64,000 bases of DNA, from positions 1 through 64,000 of the forward strand of contig NZ_JADEYR010000007.1 of NCBI RefSeq assembly GCF_015209585.1, given 5' to 3'. This document shows positions 28,696 through 37,142 of this stretch, piece by piece. A program made the position numbers and the translations under genes. The notes beneath the pieces were generated by a model. It did no database searches. It was not told where the DNA came from and worked only from the letters and a program-made list of their open reading frames with translations. Origin of the DNA: Brachybacterium epidermidis. Its GTDB lineage: Bacteria > Actinomycetota > Actinomycetes > Actinomycetales > Dermabacteraceae. Positions within the stretch are counted from its first letter, which is position 1, and every line of letters starts with the position of its first letter.

Positions 28696-29937
28696 ATGTC
28701 TGCTCCCCGCACCCGTGTCGCCGTGACCGGCCTGGGCACCGTCAACCCGCTCGGCGGTGACACCGCCTCGACCTGGGAGGCCGCCCTCGCCGGCACCTCC
28801 ACCGCCCGTACGCTCGAGAACGACTGGACCGAGCGGTACGGACTGAGCGTCGACTTCGCCTGCCGAGTCCCGATCGACCCCCTCGACCACCTGGCGCGCC
28901 CCGAGGCGAAGAAGCTGGACCCCTCCGGGCAGTTCTCGATGATCGCTGCTCGTGAGGCATGGGCCGACGCCGGCTCCCCCGAGGTAGACCCGGCCCGCCT
29001 GGGCGTGGTGGTCGGCACCGGCATCGGCGGGGTGTGGACGATCCTCGACCAGTGGGACCTGGTGCAGGAGAAGGGCGCCCGCCGCGTGAACCCGTTCACC
29101 ATCCCGATGCTGATGGCGAACTCCTCTGCCGCCCACATCGAACTCGAGCTGGGCGCCCAGGCCGGTGCCCACACCCCCGTCTCCGCCTGCGCCTCGGGTG
29201 CCGAGGCCGTGGCGGTGGGCCTGGACATGATCCGCGCTGGCAGGGCCGACGTGGTCGTGGTGGGCGGCACCGAGGCATGCGTCCACCCGCTGCCCCTGGC
29301 CGCCTTCGCCAACCTCCGCGCGCTGTCCACTCGCACCGATGACCCGCAGAGCGCCTCCCGGCCCTACGATCGCGACCGCGATGGGTTCGTGCTGGGCGAG
29401 GGTGCCGCCATCATGGTGCTGGAGACGGAGGAGCACGCCCGCGCCCGCGGTGCCCGCGTGTACGCGTACGTCTCCGGCCGCGGCATGGCCTCGGACGCCC
29501 ACCACATCTCGGCCCCCTCGCAGGAGGGCCAGGCCCGCGCGATCCGCGAGGCCGTGACGGACGCCGGTGTCACCGCGCAGGACGTGGTGCACGTCAACGC
29601 GCACGGCACCTCCACGCCCCTGGGAGACATCGGCGAGCTGCACGCCGTCGCCGCAGCGCTGGACGGCGTGACCGACCAGCTGGTGGTGACCTCGACCAAG
29701 TCCATGACCGGGCATCTGCTGGGAGGCGCCGGCGCGCTGGAGTCGCTGTTCTCAGTGCTCTCGGTGCACCACCGCACCTCCCCGCCCACCATCAACATCG
29801 AGAACCTCGACCCCGAGGTGCCGCTGCGCATCGCGCAGAACGAAGCGGTGGGCCTTCCCGAGGGCGACATCGCGGTGCTGAACAACGCCTTCGGCTTCGG
29901 CGGCCACGACGTGGCCGTGGTGGTCACCAGCGCCTGA
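28696..29937 (+). CDS. fabF: Beta-ketoacyl-ACP synthase II FabF (KasA-like)
   Basis: Elongating condensing enzyme of type II fatty acid synthesis. The 413-residue protein has the catalytic cysteine in PVSACASGAEAV, the two histidines in VNAHGTSTPLGD and KSMTGHLLGGAG, and the C-terminal gating-loop sequence NNAFGFGGHDVAVV. GGAGG precedes the ATG. It ends only nine bases before the convergent DUF3145 gene. Confidence 0.96.
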   Translation: MSAPRTRVAVTGLGTVNPLGGDTASTWEAALAGTSTARTLENDWTERYGLSVDFACRVPIDPLDHLARPEAKKLDPSGQFSMIAAREAWADAGSPEVDPARLGVVVGTGIGGVWTILDQWDLVQEKGARRVNPFTIPMLMANSSAAHIELELGAQAGAHTPVSACASGAEAVAVGLDMIRAGRADVVVVGGTEACVHPLPLAAFANLRALSTRTDDPQSASRPYDRDRDGFVLGEGAAIMVLETEEHARARGARVYAYVSGRGMASDAHHISAPSQEGQARAIREAVTDAGVTAQDVVHVNAHGTSTPLGDIGELHAVAAALDGVTDQLVVTSTKSMTGHLLGGAGALESLFSVLSVHHRTSPPTINIENLDPEVPLRIAQNEAVGLPEGDIAVLNNAFGFGGHDVAVVVTSA

Positions 29938-29946
29938 TCTCGCTGC

Positions 29947-30438
29947 TCAGCTCACCCGGTGCAGCCAGCGCATCGGAACGCCCTCGCCGGCGTGCCGGTA
30001 GATCTCCAGGTCCTCGTCCCACGGCTCGCCGAGAGCCACGCCCAGCTCCCGCTGCAGGGCAGGGGCGTCGCCGCCGGCGCGCTCGATGCATCCGCGCACA
30101 TGATCCTCCGTCAGCACCAGGTTTCCGGCGCGGTCGGTGACACCGTGGTGGATGCCGAGCTCGGGGGTGTGGCTCCAGCGGGAGCCATCGGTGACGGTGG
30201 TGGGGTCCTGGGTGACCTCGAAGCGCAGTTCGTGCAGCCCCCGCAGGGCGCTCACGAGGGAGGCTCCGGTATCGACGTGACCGCGCCAGGTGAACTCAGC
30301 GCGCAGCTGGCCGCGCCGTGCGGGCTGGTCCTCCCAGCGAATGCGCACGGGCATGCCGAGCACTCCGCCCGCGGCCCATTCGATGTGCGGTGCGAGGGCG
30401 CGCGGAGCGGAGTGGATGTATACGACACCCTGGGTCAT
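29947..30438 (-). CDS. DUF3145 family protein
   Basis: A 163-residue cytoplasmic protein of an actinobacteria-specific family of unknown function. Characteristic parts are VVYIHSAPRALAPHIEWAAG at the start, FTWRGHVDTGASLVSALRGL, HTPELGIHHGVTDRAGNLVL and the C-terminal EDLEIYRHAGEGVPMRWLHR. A good GGAAGGA ribosome-binding site precedes the ATG. The position next to the fatty acid cluster recurs in related genomes, but no functional link is known to me. Confidence 0.85.
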   Translation of the reverse strand: MTQGVVYIHSAPRALAPHIEWAAGGVLGMPVRIRWEDQPARRGQLRAEFTWRGHVDTGASLVSALRGLHELRFEVTQDPTTVTDGSRWSHTPELGIHHGVTDRAGNLVLTEDHVRGCIERAGGDAPALQRELGVALGEPWDEDLEIYRHAGEGVPMRWLHRVS

Positions 30439-30521
30439 CTCGTTCCTTCCGGTCTCCGATGCGTCTTCCCCAACGAATCGGTGCCGCCGTGGACGAGATG
30501 TCCTGCAGGTGTGGGCCGAGC

Positions 30522-31010
30522 TTAGAGCCTTTCCCTGATCTGGCGCAACGCCTGCTTCTTCACGGAGCGCTCCAGGCCGTCGATGTAGAGGGCGCCGTCG
30601 AGGTGACCCACCTCGTGCTGGATCAGCCGGGCGGTGATCCCATCGCCCGCCAGTTCGATCTCATTGCCGTCCACGTCCTTGCCCACGCAGCGGGCGTAGG
30701 CGGCTCGGGTGCGCGGGAACCACAGCTCGGGCACCGAGAGGCAGCCCTCGTCGCCGTCCTGGGTCTCATCCGAGAGCTCCACGATGACGGGGTTCAGGAT
30801 GCAGCCGATCCCATGGTCCTCGAGGTTCCAGGAGAATGCGCGCAGGCTCACGCCGATCTGGTTGGCGGCGACGCCGGCTCGGCCCTCGTCGTCCACAGTG
30901 TCGATGAGGTCCGTGACCAGTCCGCGCACACCGTCGGTGATCTCGCCGATCGGGTCGCAGGGGGTGCGCAGCACGGGGTCGCCGACGATGCGGATGGGAC
31001 GGATGCTCAT
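30522..31010 (-). CDS. def: Peptide deformylase
   Basis: Removes the formyl group from N-terminal methionine. The 162-residue product has the three motifs: [17 protein letters not shown] with the metal cysteine, and QHEVGHLDG with the HExxH zinc/iron site. The usual HEYDH form is HEVGH here, still complete for metal binding. The ATG overlaps the stop codon of the OsmC gene (ATGA), so the two are translationally coupled. Confidence 0.94.
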   Translation of the reverse strand: MSIRPIRIVGDPVLRTPCDPIGEITDGVRGLVTDLIDTVDDEGRAGVAANQIGVSLRAFSWNLEDHGIGCILNPVIVELSDETQDGDEGCLSVPELWFPRTRAAYARCVGKDVDGNEIELAGDGITARLIQHEVGHLDGALYIDGLERSVKKQALRQIRERL

Positions 31011-31495
31011 CGCTGCTCCTGCCCGGCCGCATTCCCCTCGACCTGCGGGTTGCCGGAGATCTTGTGGGTCACCTCGACACCGGGGACGATGGTGCGCTCC
31101 ACGGTGCAGGCAGCGGCCACGGCGCGCTCGAACACGGTGACCACCCGGGTGATCTCCTCGGCGCTGAGCCCGGAGAGGTCCAGCTGGACCTCCTCGTCGA
31201 TCCGAAGATAGCGGTCCTGCTCCTCGTCGGCGGTGCCGTGGGCCCACAGACGCATGGCGAAGTCCTCGCCGAGGCGGCGCCCCAGGGGGATGTCGGCGCT
31301 CATGCCGGCACAGCCGATGAGGGCGATCTTCAGCAGCTCTCCGGGCGAGATCTCACCCTCCCCCATGCCGATCGGGATCTCCACACCCCGCTGATTGCAC
31401 CCCACCAGGGAGCGCTCGCTCACGCGATCGGCCCAGACGCTGCCGGGGCCGTAGGCGTCGGGGCACTCGAAGCTGTCGTCCGGGACGGTGGGCAT
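31007..31495 (-). CDS. OsmC family protein
   Basis: A 162-residue OsmC/Ohr-fold protein, a family of thiol peroxidases that reduce organic hydroperoxides. Two candidate redox cysteines are present, in [10 protein letters not shown] and [13 protein letters not shown]. Other family features are [12 protein letters not shown] and the glycine/basic C-terminus [11 protein letters not shown]. The pairing with def in one coupled operon is unusual in textbook terms, but nothing suggests a direct functional link. The ATG has only a weak ribosome-binding site. Confidence 0.82.
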   Translation of the reverse strand: MPTVPDDSFECPDAYGPGSVWADRVSERSLVGCNQRGVEIPIGMGEGEISPGELLKIALIGCAGMSADIPLGRRLGEDFAMRLWAHGTADEEQDRYLRIDEEVQLDLSGLSAEEITRVVTVFERAVAAACTVERTIVPGVEVTHKISGNPQVEGNAAGQEQR

Positions 31496-31561
31496 GGGGT
31501 CTCCTCGAGGGGCAGTGGATACGACTCAGCCCCGACCGAGGCCGGGGCTGAGAGGTGATGC

Positions 31562-31637
31562 TGGCTCCCGCGACTGGACTTGAACCAGTAACCGTTCGAT
31601 TAACAGTCGAATGCTCTGCCGATTGAGCTACGCGGGA
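31562..31637 (-). tRNA. tRNA-Asn (anticodon GTT), CCA encoded
   Basis: The minus strand gives acceptor TCCCGCG/CGCGGGA, D arm GCTCAATCGGCAGAGC, anticodon stem-loop TTCGA-CTGTTAA-TCGAA, T arm with GGTTCAAGTCC, discriminator G and CCA. Confidence 0.97.
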
Positions 31638-31703
31638 TCGACCTGGACGACTCTAGCAAAACTCCGGAGCCCGGCGCACGTCTAAACGGCGGGGAGGGGC
31701 CGT

Positions 31704-32837
31704 CTATGACGCATCTAACCCTGCGGCCAGATCGGCTCCCGTGGTGCCACCCAGGGACGGGTCCGTGGAGGCCCGAACGGCGAGCTGCGGCTCGATCACG
31801 CGGGCTTCCGCGGAGGTGCCGGGATCCCCGGTGGCGGCGGTCCGTCGCCCTGCGGCGGCGTCGATCACCTCGAGCATGCGCGTGGCCGCAGCCCGCCCGT
31901 ACTCGACTGCGGAGCGACGGATGGCGGTGATGGGCGGGGTGTGCCCGCGCGTGAGCGGGGAGTCCTCGTAGCTGACCACCGCGACCCCCTCGGGGATGGG
32001 GACCTCACAGCTGCGCAGCACCGCAGCGCCGGCCAGCGCCATCTCGTCGCTGTCGAAGACGATCGCGGTGGGAGGTGCGGGAAGGCGCAGCACCTCGGCC
32101 GTGGCGCGGGCGGCGCCGGCCGCGCCGAAGCCGGCGTCCTGCTGCACACACTCCAGTCCGAGCTCCTCTCCCAGGCGACGGAAGGTGGTGTTGCGCTGCA
32201 TCGTGTGCAGGAACTCCGCTGTGCCGGCGACGCGCGCGATGCGCGTGTGGCCCAGCTCGGCCAGGTGCTCCACGATCAGCCGTGTGGCCTCGGCGTCATC
32301 GACATAGACCGAGGGCAGGGATCCGTGGTGCCCGGGGCCTCCCACCACCAGGGCCGGCTGGCCCAGCTCCTCCAGAGCGCCGATGCGCGGGTCCTGAAGG
32401 CGCAGGTCCACCAGCACCACGCCGTCCACCCGGCGCTGTCCGAACCAGCGGCGGTAGGTGTCGATCTCCGCCTCGGTGGATTCCACGATCTTCATCTGCA
32501 GGGAGTAGTCCGCGGCGCTGAGCACCTCCTGCAGCCCTGCCACGAACGCCCCGAAGAAGGCCTCGGCGCCCAGCACCTCGGCGGGGCGCGCCAGCACCAT
32601 CCCGACCGTCTTGACCGGGGCACCGGCAAGGGCCCGGGCGGCGTGGGACGGCTCCCACCGCAGCTCGCGGGCGATCTCGAGGATCCGCTCACGGGTAGCA
32701 TCGGAGACGCCGGGACGGCCGTTGACGGCCAGGGAGACGGCAGCGGAGGTCACCCCGGCGCGGCGGGCGATGTCTGCGATGGTGACGCGCTTGCCGCGAC
32801 CTGTCCCGCGGGGCTGCTCGGGCCTGGAGCTGGTCAT
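31704..32837 (-). CDS. LacI-family transcriptional regulator
   Basis: A 377-residue repressor. The N-terminal helix-turn-helix is clear (VTIADIARRAGVTSAAVSLAVNGRPGVSDATRERI, about residues 18-52), with the hinge at ARALAGAPVKTVGMVLARP. A periplasmic-binding-protein-like sensor domain follows, with RRVDGVVLVDLR, ARVAGTAEF, AIVFDSDEMALAGAAVL and VVSYEDSPLTRGHTPPITAI. The ATG at 32837 has GGGGAAGG upstream. It is divergent from a family 5 glycosidase, and a LacI-type operator lies between them. The natural inducer is probably the glycosidase substrate or product. Confidence 0.92.
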   Translation of the reverse strand: MTSSRPEQPRGTGRGKRVTIADIARRAGVTSAAVSLAVNGRPGVSDATRERILEIARELRWEPSHAARALAGAPVKTVGMVLARPAEVLGAEAFFGAFVAGLQEVLSAADYSLQMKIVESTEAEIDTYRRWFGQRRVDGVVLVDLRLQDPRIGALEELGQPALVVGGPGHHGSLPSVYVDDAEATRLIVEHLAELGHTRIARVAGTAEFLHTMQRNTTFRRLGEELGLECVQQDAGFGAAGAARATAEVLRLPAPPTAIVFDSDEMALAGAAVLRSCEVPIPEGVAVVSYEDSPLTRGHTPPITAIRRSAVEYGRAAATRMLEVIDAAAGRRTAATGDPGTSAEARVIEPQLAVRASTDPSLGGTTGADLAAGLDAS

Positions 32838-32905
32838 CACGGGGCCTTCCCCATAGAAGCACGTGGTCGCGGAGCCCCCAGAGGCACAGGCCCGCGCACC
32901 ACTCC

Positions 32906-32923
32906 TACTAAAGCGCTATAGTA
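32906..32923. promoter_or_regulatory. LacI-type operator overlapping the glycosidase -10 element
   Basis: TACTAAAGCGCTATAGTA is an 18-bp palindrome with one symmetric mismatch pair and the central AGCGCT expected for LacI-family proteins. Its right half contains TATAGT (32917-32922), a near-consensus -10 for the rightward gene. Repressor binding would block that promoter directly. Confidence 0.7.
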
Positions 32924-33044
32924 CCAGGCGGGGATGGACGGGAGGTGCATTCCCGGGCGTCGGTGGCCGGCTCGTCGATCATCGGTGGTTCCGGCGCCGC
33001 ACCGATCTTCCCCGATGTGACCGAGCTACCCGAGAAGGACAACG

Positions 33045-34307
33045 ATGTCTTCCGATCCCTCCGCCGCCTCCGTGGCCCCGGCACGCCCCCGCTTCGGGGT
33101 CAACTACACGCCGCGCATCGGCTGGTTCCACGCCTGGCACGATCTGGACCTGGACGCCGTGGGCGAGGATCTGCGGGCGATCTCGGAGCTGGGCCTGGAC
33201 CATGTGCGGATCTTCCCGCTGTGGCCGCTGCTGCAGCCCAACCGCACCCTGATCCGCCCCCGCGCCCTGGACGACGTGCGGGCCGTGGTGGACGTGGCGG
33301 CCTCCGTGGACCTGGACGTGGTGGTGGACGTCGTGCAGGGGCACCTCTCGAGCTTCGACTTCGTGCCCAGCTGGCTGCTGACCTGGCACCGCCGCAACAT
33401 GTTCACCGACCCCGAGGTGGTGGGGTCCATCGCAGCACTGGTGCGAGAGCTGGGTGCACGACTGGACGGGGCGCCCAACCTGCTGGGACTCAGCCTGGGC
33501 AACGAGATCAACCAGTTCTCCGCCTCCAACCACCCGGACCCCAATCACCTTGAGGTGGCGCAGGCCGAGGCCTGGACCCGCACCATGCTCGATGCCGCGC
33601 GCACCGCTGTTCCCGGTGGCCTGCACACCGTCTCCAACTACGACGCGGCCTGGTTCATGGACGACCACGCCTTCACTCCCGACCAGTCCGCCTCACTGGG
33701 CGACGCCACCGTGGTGCACAGCTGGATCTTCGACGGCACCGGGCAGCGCTACGGCGCCCGGTCCTACGAGGTCGAGCACCGCGCGGAGTACTACCTGGAG
33801 CTGGCTCGCGGCTTCTCCCCCGCGCCGGATCGGCCGCTGTGGTTGCAGGAGGTGGGCGCTCCGCGGAGCATCCTGGGCGAGCAGGACGTGGCCTGGTTCG
33901 TCCAGCGCACCGTGGAGACGGCGATGGACTGCCCGGATCTGTACGGCATCACGTGGTGGTGCTCCCACGACGTCTCCACCGAGCTGGCCGATTTCCCGCC
34001 GCTGGAGCACACCCTGGGCCTGATCGACAGCCACGGACGCATCAAGGAGTCCGGGGCCGCGCTGAGCGAGGCGGTCGCGGCTGCGCGACACGCACCGCTG
34101 CCTGACCCGCGCGGCAGGGCGATCGAGCTGCACGTGGGGCCCGACCCCCTGCTGCAGCGCAGCGCCGCAGCCCCCGGCGGCTCGGTGTTCGAGGAGTGGA
34201 TGGAGGCTTCCCGGGCCGGGGAACGGCCGACGATCACAGTGGTGCGCGACCACGCCCCGGCGCGTGCGGGCGACACCCGCACCGGCGGGGCGGCCGCGAC
34301 GCGCTGA
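33045..34307 (+). CDS. Family 5-like glycoside hydrolase, probably cytoplasmic exo-glycosidase (beta-mannosidase-like)
   Basis: A 420-residue (beta/alpha)8-barrel enzyme without a signal peptide. FGVNYTPRIGWFHAW and HVRIFPLWPLLQPNRTLIRP resemble the GH5 group that includes bifidobacterial and streptomycete beta-mannosidases. Catalytic glutamates are probably in SLGNEINQFS (acid/base) and LWLQEVGAPR (nucleophile). DVVQGHLSSFDFVP and GITWWCSHDVSTEL line the presumed substrate pocket. A cytoplasmic location implies cleavage of small imported oligosaccharides. ATG preceded by GAGAAGGA. Controlled by the divergent LacI protein. Family assignment is from memory of motifs. Confidence 0.72.
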   Translation: MSSDPSAASVAPARPRFGVNYTPRIGWFHAWHDLDLDAVGEDLRAISELGLDHVRIFPLWPLLQPNRTLIRPRALDDVRAVVDVAASVDLDVVVDVVQGHLSSFDFVPSWLLTWHRRNMFTDPEVVGSIAALVRELGARLDGAPNLLGLSLGNEINQFSASNHPDPNHLEVAQAEAWTRTMLDAARTAVPGGLHTVSNYDAAWFMDDHAFTPDQSASLGDATVVHSWIFDGTGQRYGARSYEVEHRAEYYLELARGFSPAPDRPLWLQEVGAPRSILGEQDVAWFVQRTVETAMDCPDLYGITWWCSHDVSTELADFPPLEHTLGLIDSHGRIKESGAALSEAVAAARHAPLPDPRGRAIELHVGPDPLLQRSAAAPGGSVFEEWMEASRAGERPTITVVRDHAPARAGDTRTGGAAATR

Positions 34308-34353
34308 TAGCGGCTGCGGCCTGATAGATTCATGCGCGCCCTGGACAGGGCAC

Positions 34354-34427
34354 GGCCCAGGAGCTCAGCCGGTCAGAGCAGCGGACTCATAATCCGTCGG
34401 TCGCGGGTTCAAGCCCCGCCTGGGCTA
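34354..34427 (+). tRNA. tRNA with CAT anticodon (elongator Met or Ile2); CCA not encoded
   Basis: Cloverleaf: acceptor GGCCCAG/CTGGGCT (with a G-U first pair), D stem GCTC/GAGC, anticodon stem-loop GCGGA-CTCATAA-TCCGT, T arm GCGGG-TTCAAGC-CCCGC, discriminator A. Position 8, almost always T, is G in this alignment. It lacks the features of an initiator tRNA (no GGG/CCC anticodon-stem pairs). TAGATT at 34325-34330 is a possible -10. CAT may be elongator methionine or lysidine-modified isoleucine. Confidence 0.85.
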
Positions 34428-34441
34428 CTTGACATTGCCGC

Positions 34442-34486
34442 TGGCCTGCACCGTCATTCCAGCCCCTGGAGATCGGGTGCAGGCCA
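34442..34486. terminator. Hairpin between the CAT tRNA and the thioredoxin-like lipoprotein
   Basis: TGGCCTGCACC (34442-34452) and GGTGCAGGCCA (34476-34486) are perfect 11-base arms; the loop contains a smaller TCCA/TGGA stem. It can terminate transcription from both convergent sides. Confidence 0.7.
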
Positions 34487-34506
34487 CGTCGTGTTCATCC
34501 GGCTGC

Positions 34507-35265
34507 TCAGGACCGGAGCACGTTCTCCACGGCGCCGGGCTGGGTCCAGTCGCCCTCCCAGATCTCGCCGTCGATGATCAGTGTGGGGGTGCCCACTTCG
34601 AGCTCCTGGGCGGCGGGCTCCACCACCTCGAGCGTCCACGGCACGTAGACGCGGTCGCGGATCTGCTGCAGGCAGGTCTCGTCGCCGCCCACGCCCTGGG
34701 CGATCCGCGCGATCTCCTCGATGTCGGCCTCGGGCTCGTCCGGGGACTCCGGCTGGGCCGCGTACATGGCCTCCTCGAAGTCCAGCAGCAGCGCCGGGTC
34801 CTGGGCGTACACGGCGGCAGCGGCACCGGCGGTGTCCTGGGAGTAGGTCGAGTCGCGGCCCAGATCGAGCATGGGGCGCGGATGGATGCGCAGCACCAGC
34901 TCCTCCGACTCCACCAGGTCGCGCAGCAGGGTCCCGAAGGTCTCCATGAAGCCGCGGCACGGCGGGCACCGGAAGTCCAGCAGCAGGTCCACCATCTTCC
35001 CGCTGCTGGCCCCGGCCAGTTCCAGGTAGGGCACGGAGCGGTCGATGTCGCGACCCGCCGCAGCGCCCCCGCCGTCGGAGGCGCCCCCTCCGTCGGACGC
35101 GGATCCGCCGTCGCCCGTGGACGCTCCGTCTTCGCCGGTGGCGGTCCCGCCGTCGTTCTCCCCGGGCTCATCGGCGCTGCCGCCGCAGGCGGCCAGGGTG
35201 AAGGTGAGGACGGCGCCGCCGCCCAGCAGAAGGGAACGACGTGATGGGGTGGGGAGAGCACTCAT
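34507..35265 (-). CDS. DsbA-like thioredoxin-fold lipoprotein
   Basis: A 252-residue extracytoplasmic protein. The signal peptide MSALPTPSRRSLLLGGGAVL contains a twin-arginine-like SRRSLL and ends in the lipobox FTLAACGG. A Gly/Ser/Asp-rich linker follows (about residues 28-75), then a thioredoxin/DsbA domain with the redox motif DFRCPPCRGFMETFG, a helical insertion, and the cis-proline loop VGTPTLIIDG. Role: disulfide formation or exchange at the cell surface. No good ribosome-binding site precedes the ATG at 35265; a GTG at 35271 is possible. Confidence 0.85.
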   Translation of the reverse strand: MSALPTPSRRSLLLGGGAVLTFTLAACGGSADEPGENDGGTATGEDGASTGDGGSASDGGGASDGGGAAAGRDIDRSVPYLELAGASSGKMVDLLLDFRCPPCRGFMETFGTLLRDLVESEELVLRIHPRPMLDLGRDSTYSQDTAGAAAAVYAQDPALLLDFEEAMYAAQPESPDEPEADIEEIARIAQGVGGDETCLQQIRDRVYVPWTLEVVEPAAQELEVGTPTLIIDGEIWEGDWTQPGAVENVLRS

Positions 35266-35567
35266 GGGCACGATGATGCACCCCCTAAGCGGCCCGCAGC
35301 GGGCCGAAGTGCCCGCCTACCCACGCCGGCATCCTGTACCCCGGGGAGGTCTCGATGCGGGCCTGGTCTCACGCGCTGCTCGCACCCGGGGGCCGCGCCT
35401 GATACGTCTGTGAGACCCCCGACTCATCCGAACTGTCGATGCGCGAGCAGGCGATGCTTCGACCATCGACACCGGATCATCGACCATGGCACCGGTGCGG
35501 AGCTGCCCGGTGCTCGTAGCGTGGGGCATGGCGGCGACGGGCCGCCCACGCACGATCAGGAGCAGCC
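35266..35567. other. Intergenic region, about 300 bp, between divergent genes
   Basis: No gene is convincing here. It holds a GC hairpin CGGCCCG/CGGGCCG near 35288-35305, a perfect 8-base inverted repeat TGTCGATG (35434-35441)/CATCGACA (35464-35471), a possible -10 TAGCGT near 35518, and the AGGAG ribosome-binding site of the M48 peptidase gene. Confidence 0.5.
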
Positions 35568-35840
35568 ATGTCGCAGTCGTACTCTCCCCCTCCTTCGGGA
35601 CCGAATGGCCCCGGGGCGGCCGTGCCTCAGCCCACGGGGGCATCGCGAGCCGGTCGCACCCCGGCACCGACACTCATCAACGGTGCCACCACCCACGGAC
35701 TGCTGGGCGAGCAGCGCATGAGGCACCCGTGGGAGATCCCCCTGCTCGTGGTGGGAAGCCTGATCACCACAGGTGCCTATCTGCTGTGGCTGGCCCTGGT
35801 CATCATGAGCGTGGTCAACGCCATCCGCGGGAACGGCCCC
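35568..35840 (+). pseudogene. M48 family metallopeptidase, 5' fragment (split by IS3 element)
   Basis: The first 91 codons of a membrane peptidase: a proline-rich cytoplasmic start (MSQSYSPPPSGPNGPGAAVP) and one membrane helix (IPLLVVGSLITTGAYLLWLALVIM), ending NAIRGNGP. The terminal TGA of the insertion element stops translation directly. Removing the element and one CCCC copy joins this fragment in frame to TLLDLGEGPLATFLYQLF, giving a 401-residue protein. AGGAG precedes the ATG. The catalytic domain is in the other fragment, so this part alone is not functional. Confidence 0.85.
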
Positions 35841-35864
35841 TGAAGCGCCCTGGGTTTCGTTCCG
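35841..35864. repeat. Left terminal inverted repeat of the IS3 element
   Basis: 24 bases starting TGAAGCGCCC, matching the right end exactly in inverse orientation. Confidence 0.95.
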
Positions 35865-35888
35865 AGTCTCAGCAAGGAGAATCGGAGG

Positions 35889-36200
35889 ATGCCCAAGAAG
35901 TTCAGTCCAGAGCTGCGTGACCGTGCCGTGCGTATGGTCTACGACCGTCAGGTACGCGAGGGTGGTCCCCGTGCAGCATCGATCCGTGCGGTCGCCCCGC
36001 AGCTCGGTGTCGGTACGGAGACGCTGCGGATCTGGTGCAACCGCTACGGCCCCACCGAACCAGCCGGCCCGGGAGAGCCGCTCGAGGAGGAGAACCGCCG
36101 GCTCCGGCGAGAACTCGCCGAGGCACGGCGCGCGAATGAGATCCTGAAGGCCGCCTCAGCGTTTTTCGCAGCGGAACTCGACCGCCCCACGACGAAATGA
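35889..36200 (+). CDS. IS3-family transposase OrfA
   Basis: A 103-residue DNA-binding subunit. A helix-turn-helix (MPKKFSPELRDRAVRMVYD and VAPQLGVGTETLRIWCNRYG) is followed by a leucine-zipper-like helix LEEENRRLRRELAEARRANE. The end SAFFAAELDRP is typical of the family. A TTTTTC run at 36162-36167 in the ASAFF codons is the likely -1 frameshift site that makes the OrfAB transposase; the orfB frame is open from there. Confidence 0.93.
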   Translation: MPKKFSPELRDRAVRMVYDRQVREGGPRAASIRAVAPQLGVGTETLRIWCNRYGPTEPAGPGEPLEEENRRLRRELAEARRANEILKAASAFFAAELDRPTTK

Positions 36201-37111
36201 TCGCGTTCATCGACATGCATCGCGATCAGTTCGGGGTCGAGGCCATCTGCCGCATCCTCGGTGCGACAGAATGTGGGTTCATCACCTCCCGCGGATACCG
36301 TGCCGCAAAGAGCAGGCCAGCCTGCGCTCGTAGCATTCGGGACGAGATGCTCGTGGAGGAGGTGAAACGAATTCACAAGGAGAACTACAGCGTCTACGGG
36401 GTCCGAAAGATGTGGCACGCGATGCGGCATGCGGGATGGGACGTCGGTCGCGACCAGGTGGCACGACTGATGAGGATCGCGGGACTCCAAGGCGTCCGGC
36501 GAGGCCGTAAGCCCGTCACCACCTGCCCTGGAGCCGGACCGGATGAGCGCCCCGACCTTGTGGAGCGGAAGTTTGCTGCGGACCGTCCGCGGCAGCTCTG
36601 GGTCGCTGACATCACCTACGTCCGGATCCTCGCCGGATTCTGCTACGTCGCATTCATCACCGATGTCTTCAGTCGGAGAATTGTCGGCTGGGCGGTCGCA
36701 CCCACACTCCACACACAGTCTCTACCTTTGCTCGCACTGGAGCACGCACTTCTTTCCACTGGTGCAAGCAGGAATGATAGCGGATTGGTTCACCACTCCG
36801 ACAGGGGCAGTCAGTATGTCTCACTGGCCTATTCGGACGCTCTCATCGCAGCGGGGGTGAAAGCATCAGTCGGCACCGTTGGCGATAGCTACGATAACGC
36901 CCTGGCCGAGACCGTGAACGGTCTCTACAAGACGGAACTGATCTACTCGAAGCGGATCTGGGATTCGGTCAGCGAAGTCGAGTTGGCGACGATGGGCTGG
37001 GTCCACTGGTGGAACACGACCCGGCTCCACGAGGCGCTCGACTACCGCACTCCAGCGGCAGTCGAAGCGGCCTACACTCACACCACGACGACCGCGCCCG
37101 CGACCGTCTAA
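36197..37111 (+). CDS. IS3-family transposase OrfB (DDE integrase domain)
   Basis: A 304-residue catalytic subunit. The HTH_21 region (MIAFIDMHRDQFGVEAICRI) and YSVYGVRKMWHAMRHAGWDV precede an rve integrase core with the DDE residues in WVADITYVRI, HHSDRGSQYVS and DNALAETVNGLYKTE. The end WWNTTRLHEALDYRTPA is characteristic. The first ATG overlaps the orfA stop (ATGA); the active form is probably the OrfAB fusion made by -1 frameshifting. All catalytic residues are intact, so the element may be mobile. Confidence 0.95.
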   Translation: MIAFIDMHRDQFGVEAICRILGATECGFITSRGYRAAKSRPACARSIRDEMLVEEVKRIHKENYSVYGVRKMWHAMRHAGWDVGRDQVARLMRIAGLQGVRRGRKPVTTCPGAGPDERPDLVERKFAADRPRQLWVADITYVRILAGFCYVAFITDVFSRRIVGWAVAPTLHTQSLPLLALEHALLSTGASRNDSGLVHHSDRGSQYVSLAYSDALIAAGVKASVGTVGDSYDNALAETVNGLYKTELIYSKRIWDSVSEVELATMGWVHWWNTTRLHEALDYRTPAAVEAAYTHTTTTAPATV

Positions 37112-37114
37112 CCA

Positions 37115-37138
37115 CGGAACGAAACCCAGGGCGCTTCA
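37115..37138. repeat. Right terminal inverted repeat of the IS3 element
   Basis: 24 bases ending GGGCGCTTCA, the complement of the left end; followed by the CCCC duplication. Confidence 0.95.
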
Positions 37139-37142
37139 CCCC

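Larger units (their letters stand above)
35841..37138 (+). mobile_element. Complete IS3-family insertion sequence, 1298 bp
   Basis: Perfect 24-bp terminal inverted repeats: left end 35841-35864 begins TGAAGCGCCCTGGG, and right end 37115-37138 is its exact complement. The element carries overlapping orfA and orfB. The flanks are CCCC on both sides (35837-35840 and 37139-37142), a 4-bp target duplication. Removal of 1302 bp (element plus one duplication) restores the reading frame of the M48 peptidase gene. Intact ends, frames and duplication point to a recent insertion. The orfB region is visibly less GC-rich than the neighbouring genes. Confidence 0.95.

Noticed and set aside
30522-31010. Peptide deformylase as degenerate because HEYDH is HEVGH
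   Set aside because: HExxH and the EGCLS cysteine are complete, so metal binding is retained.
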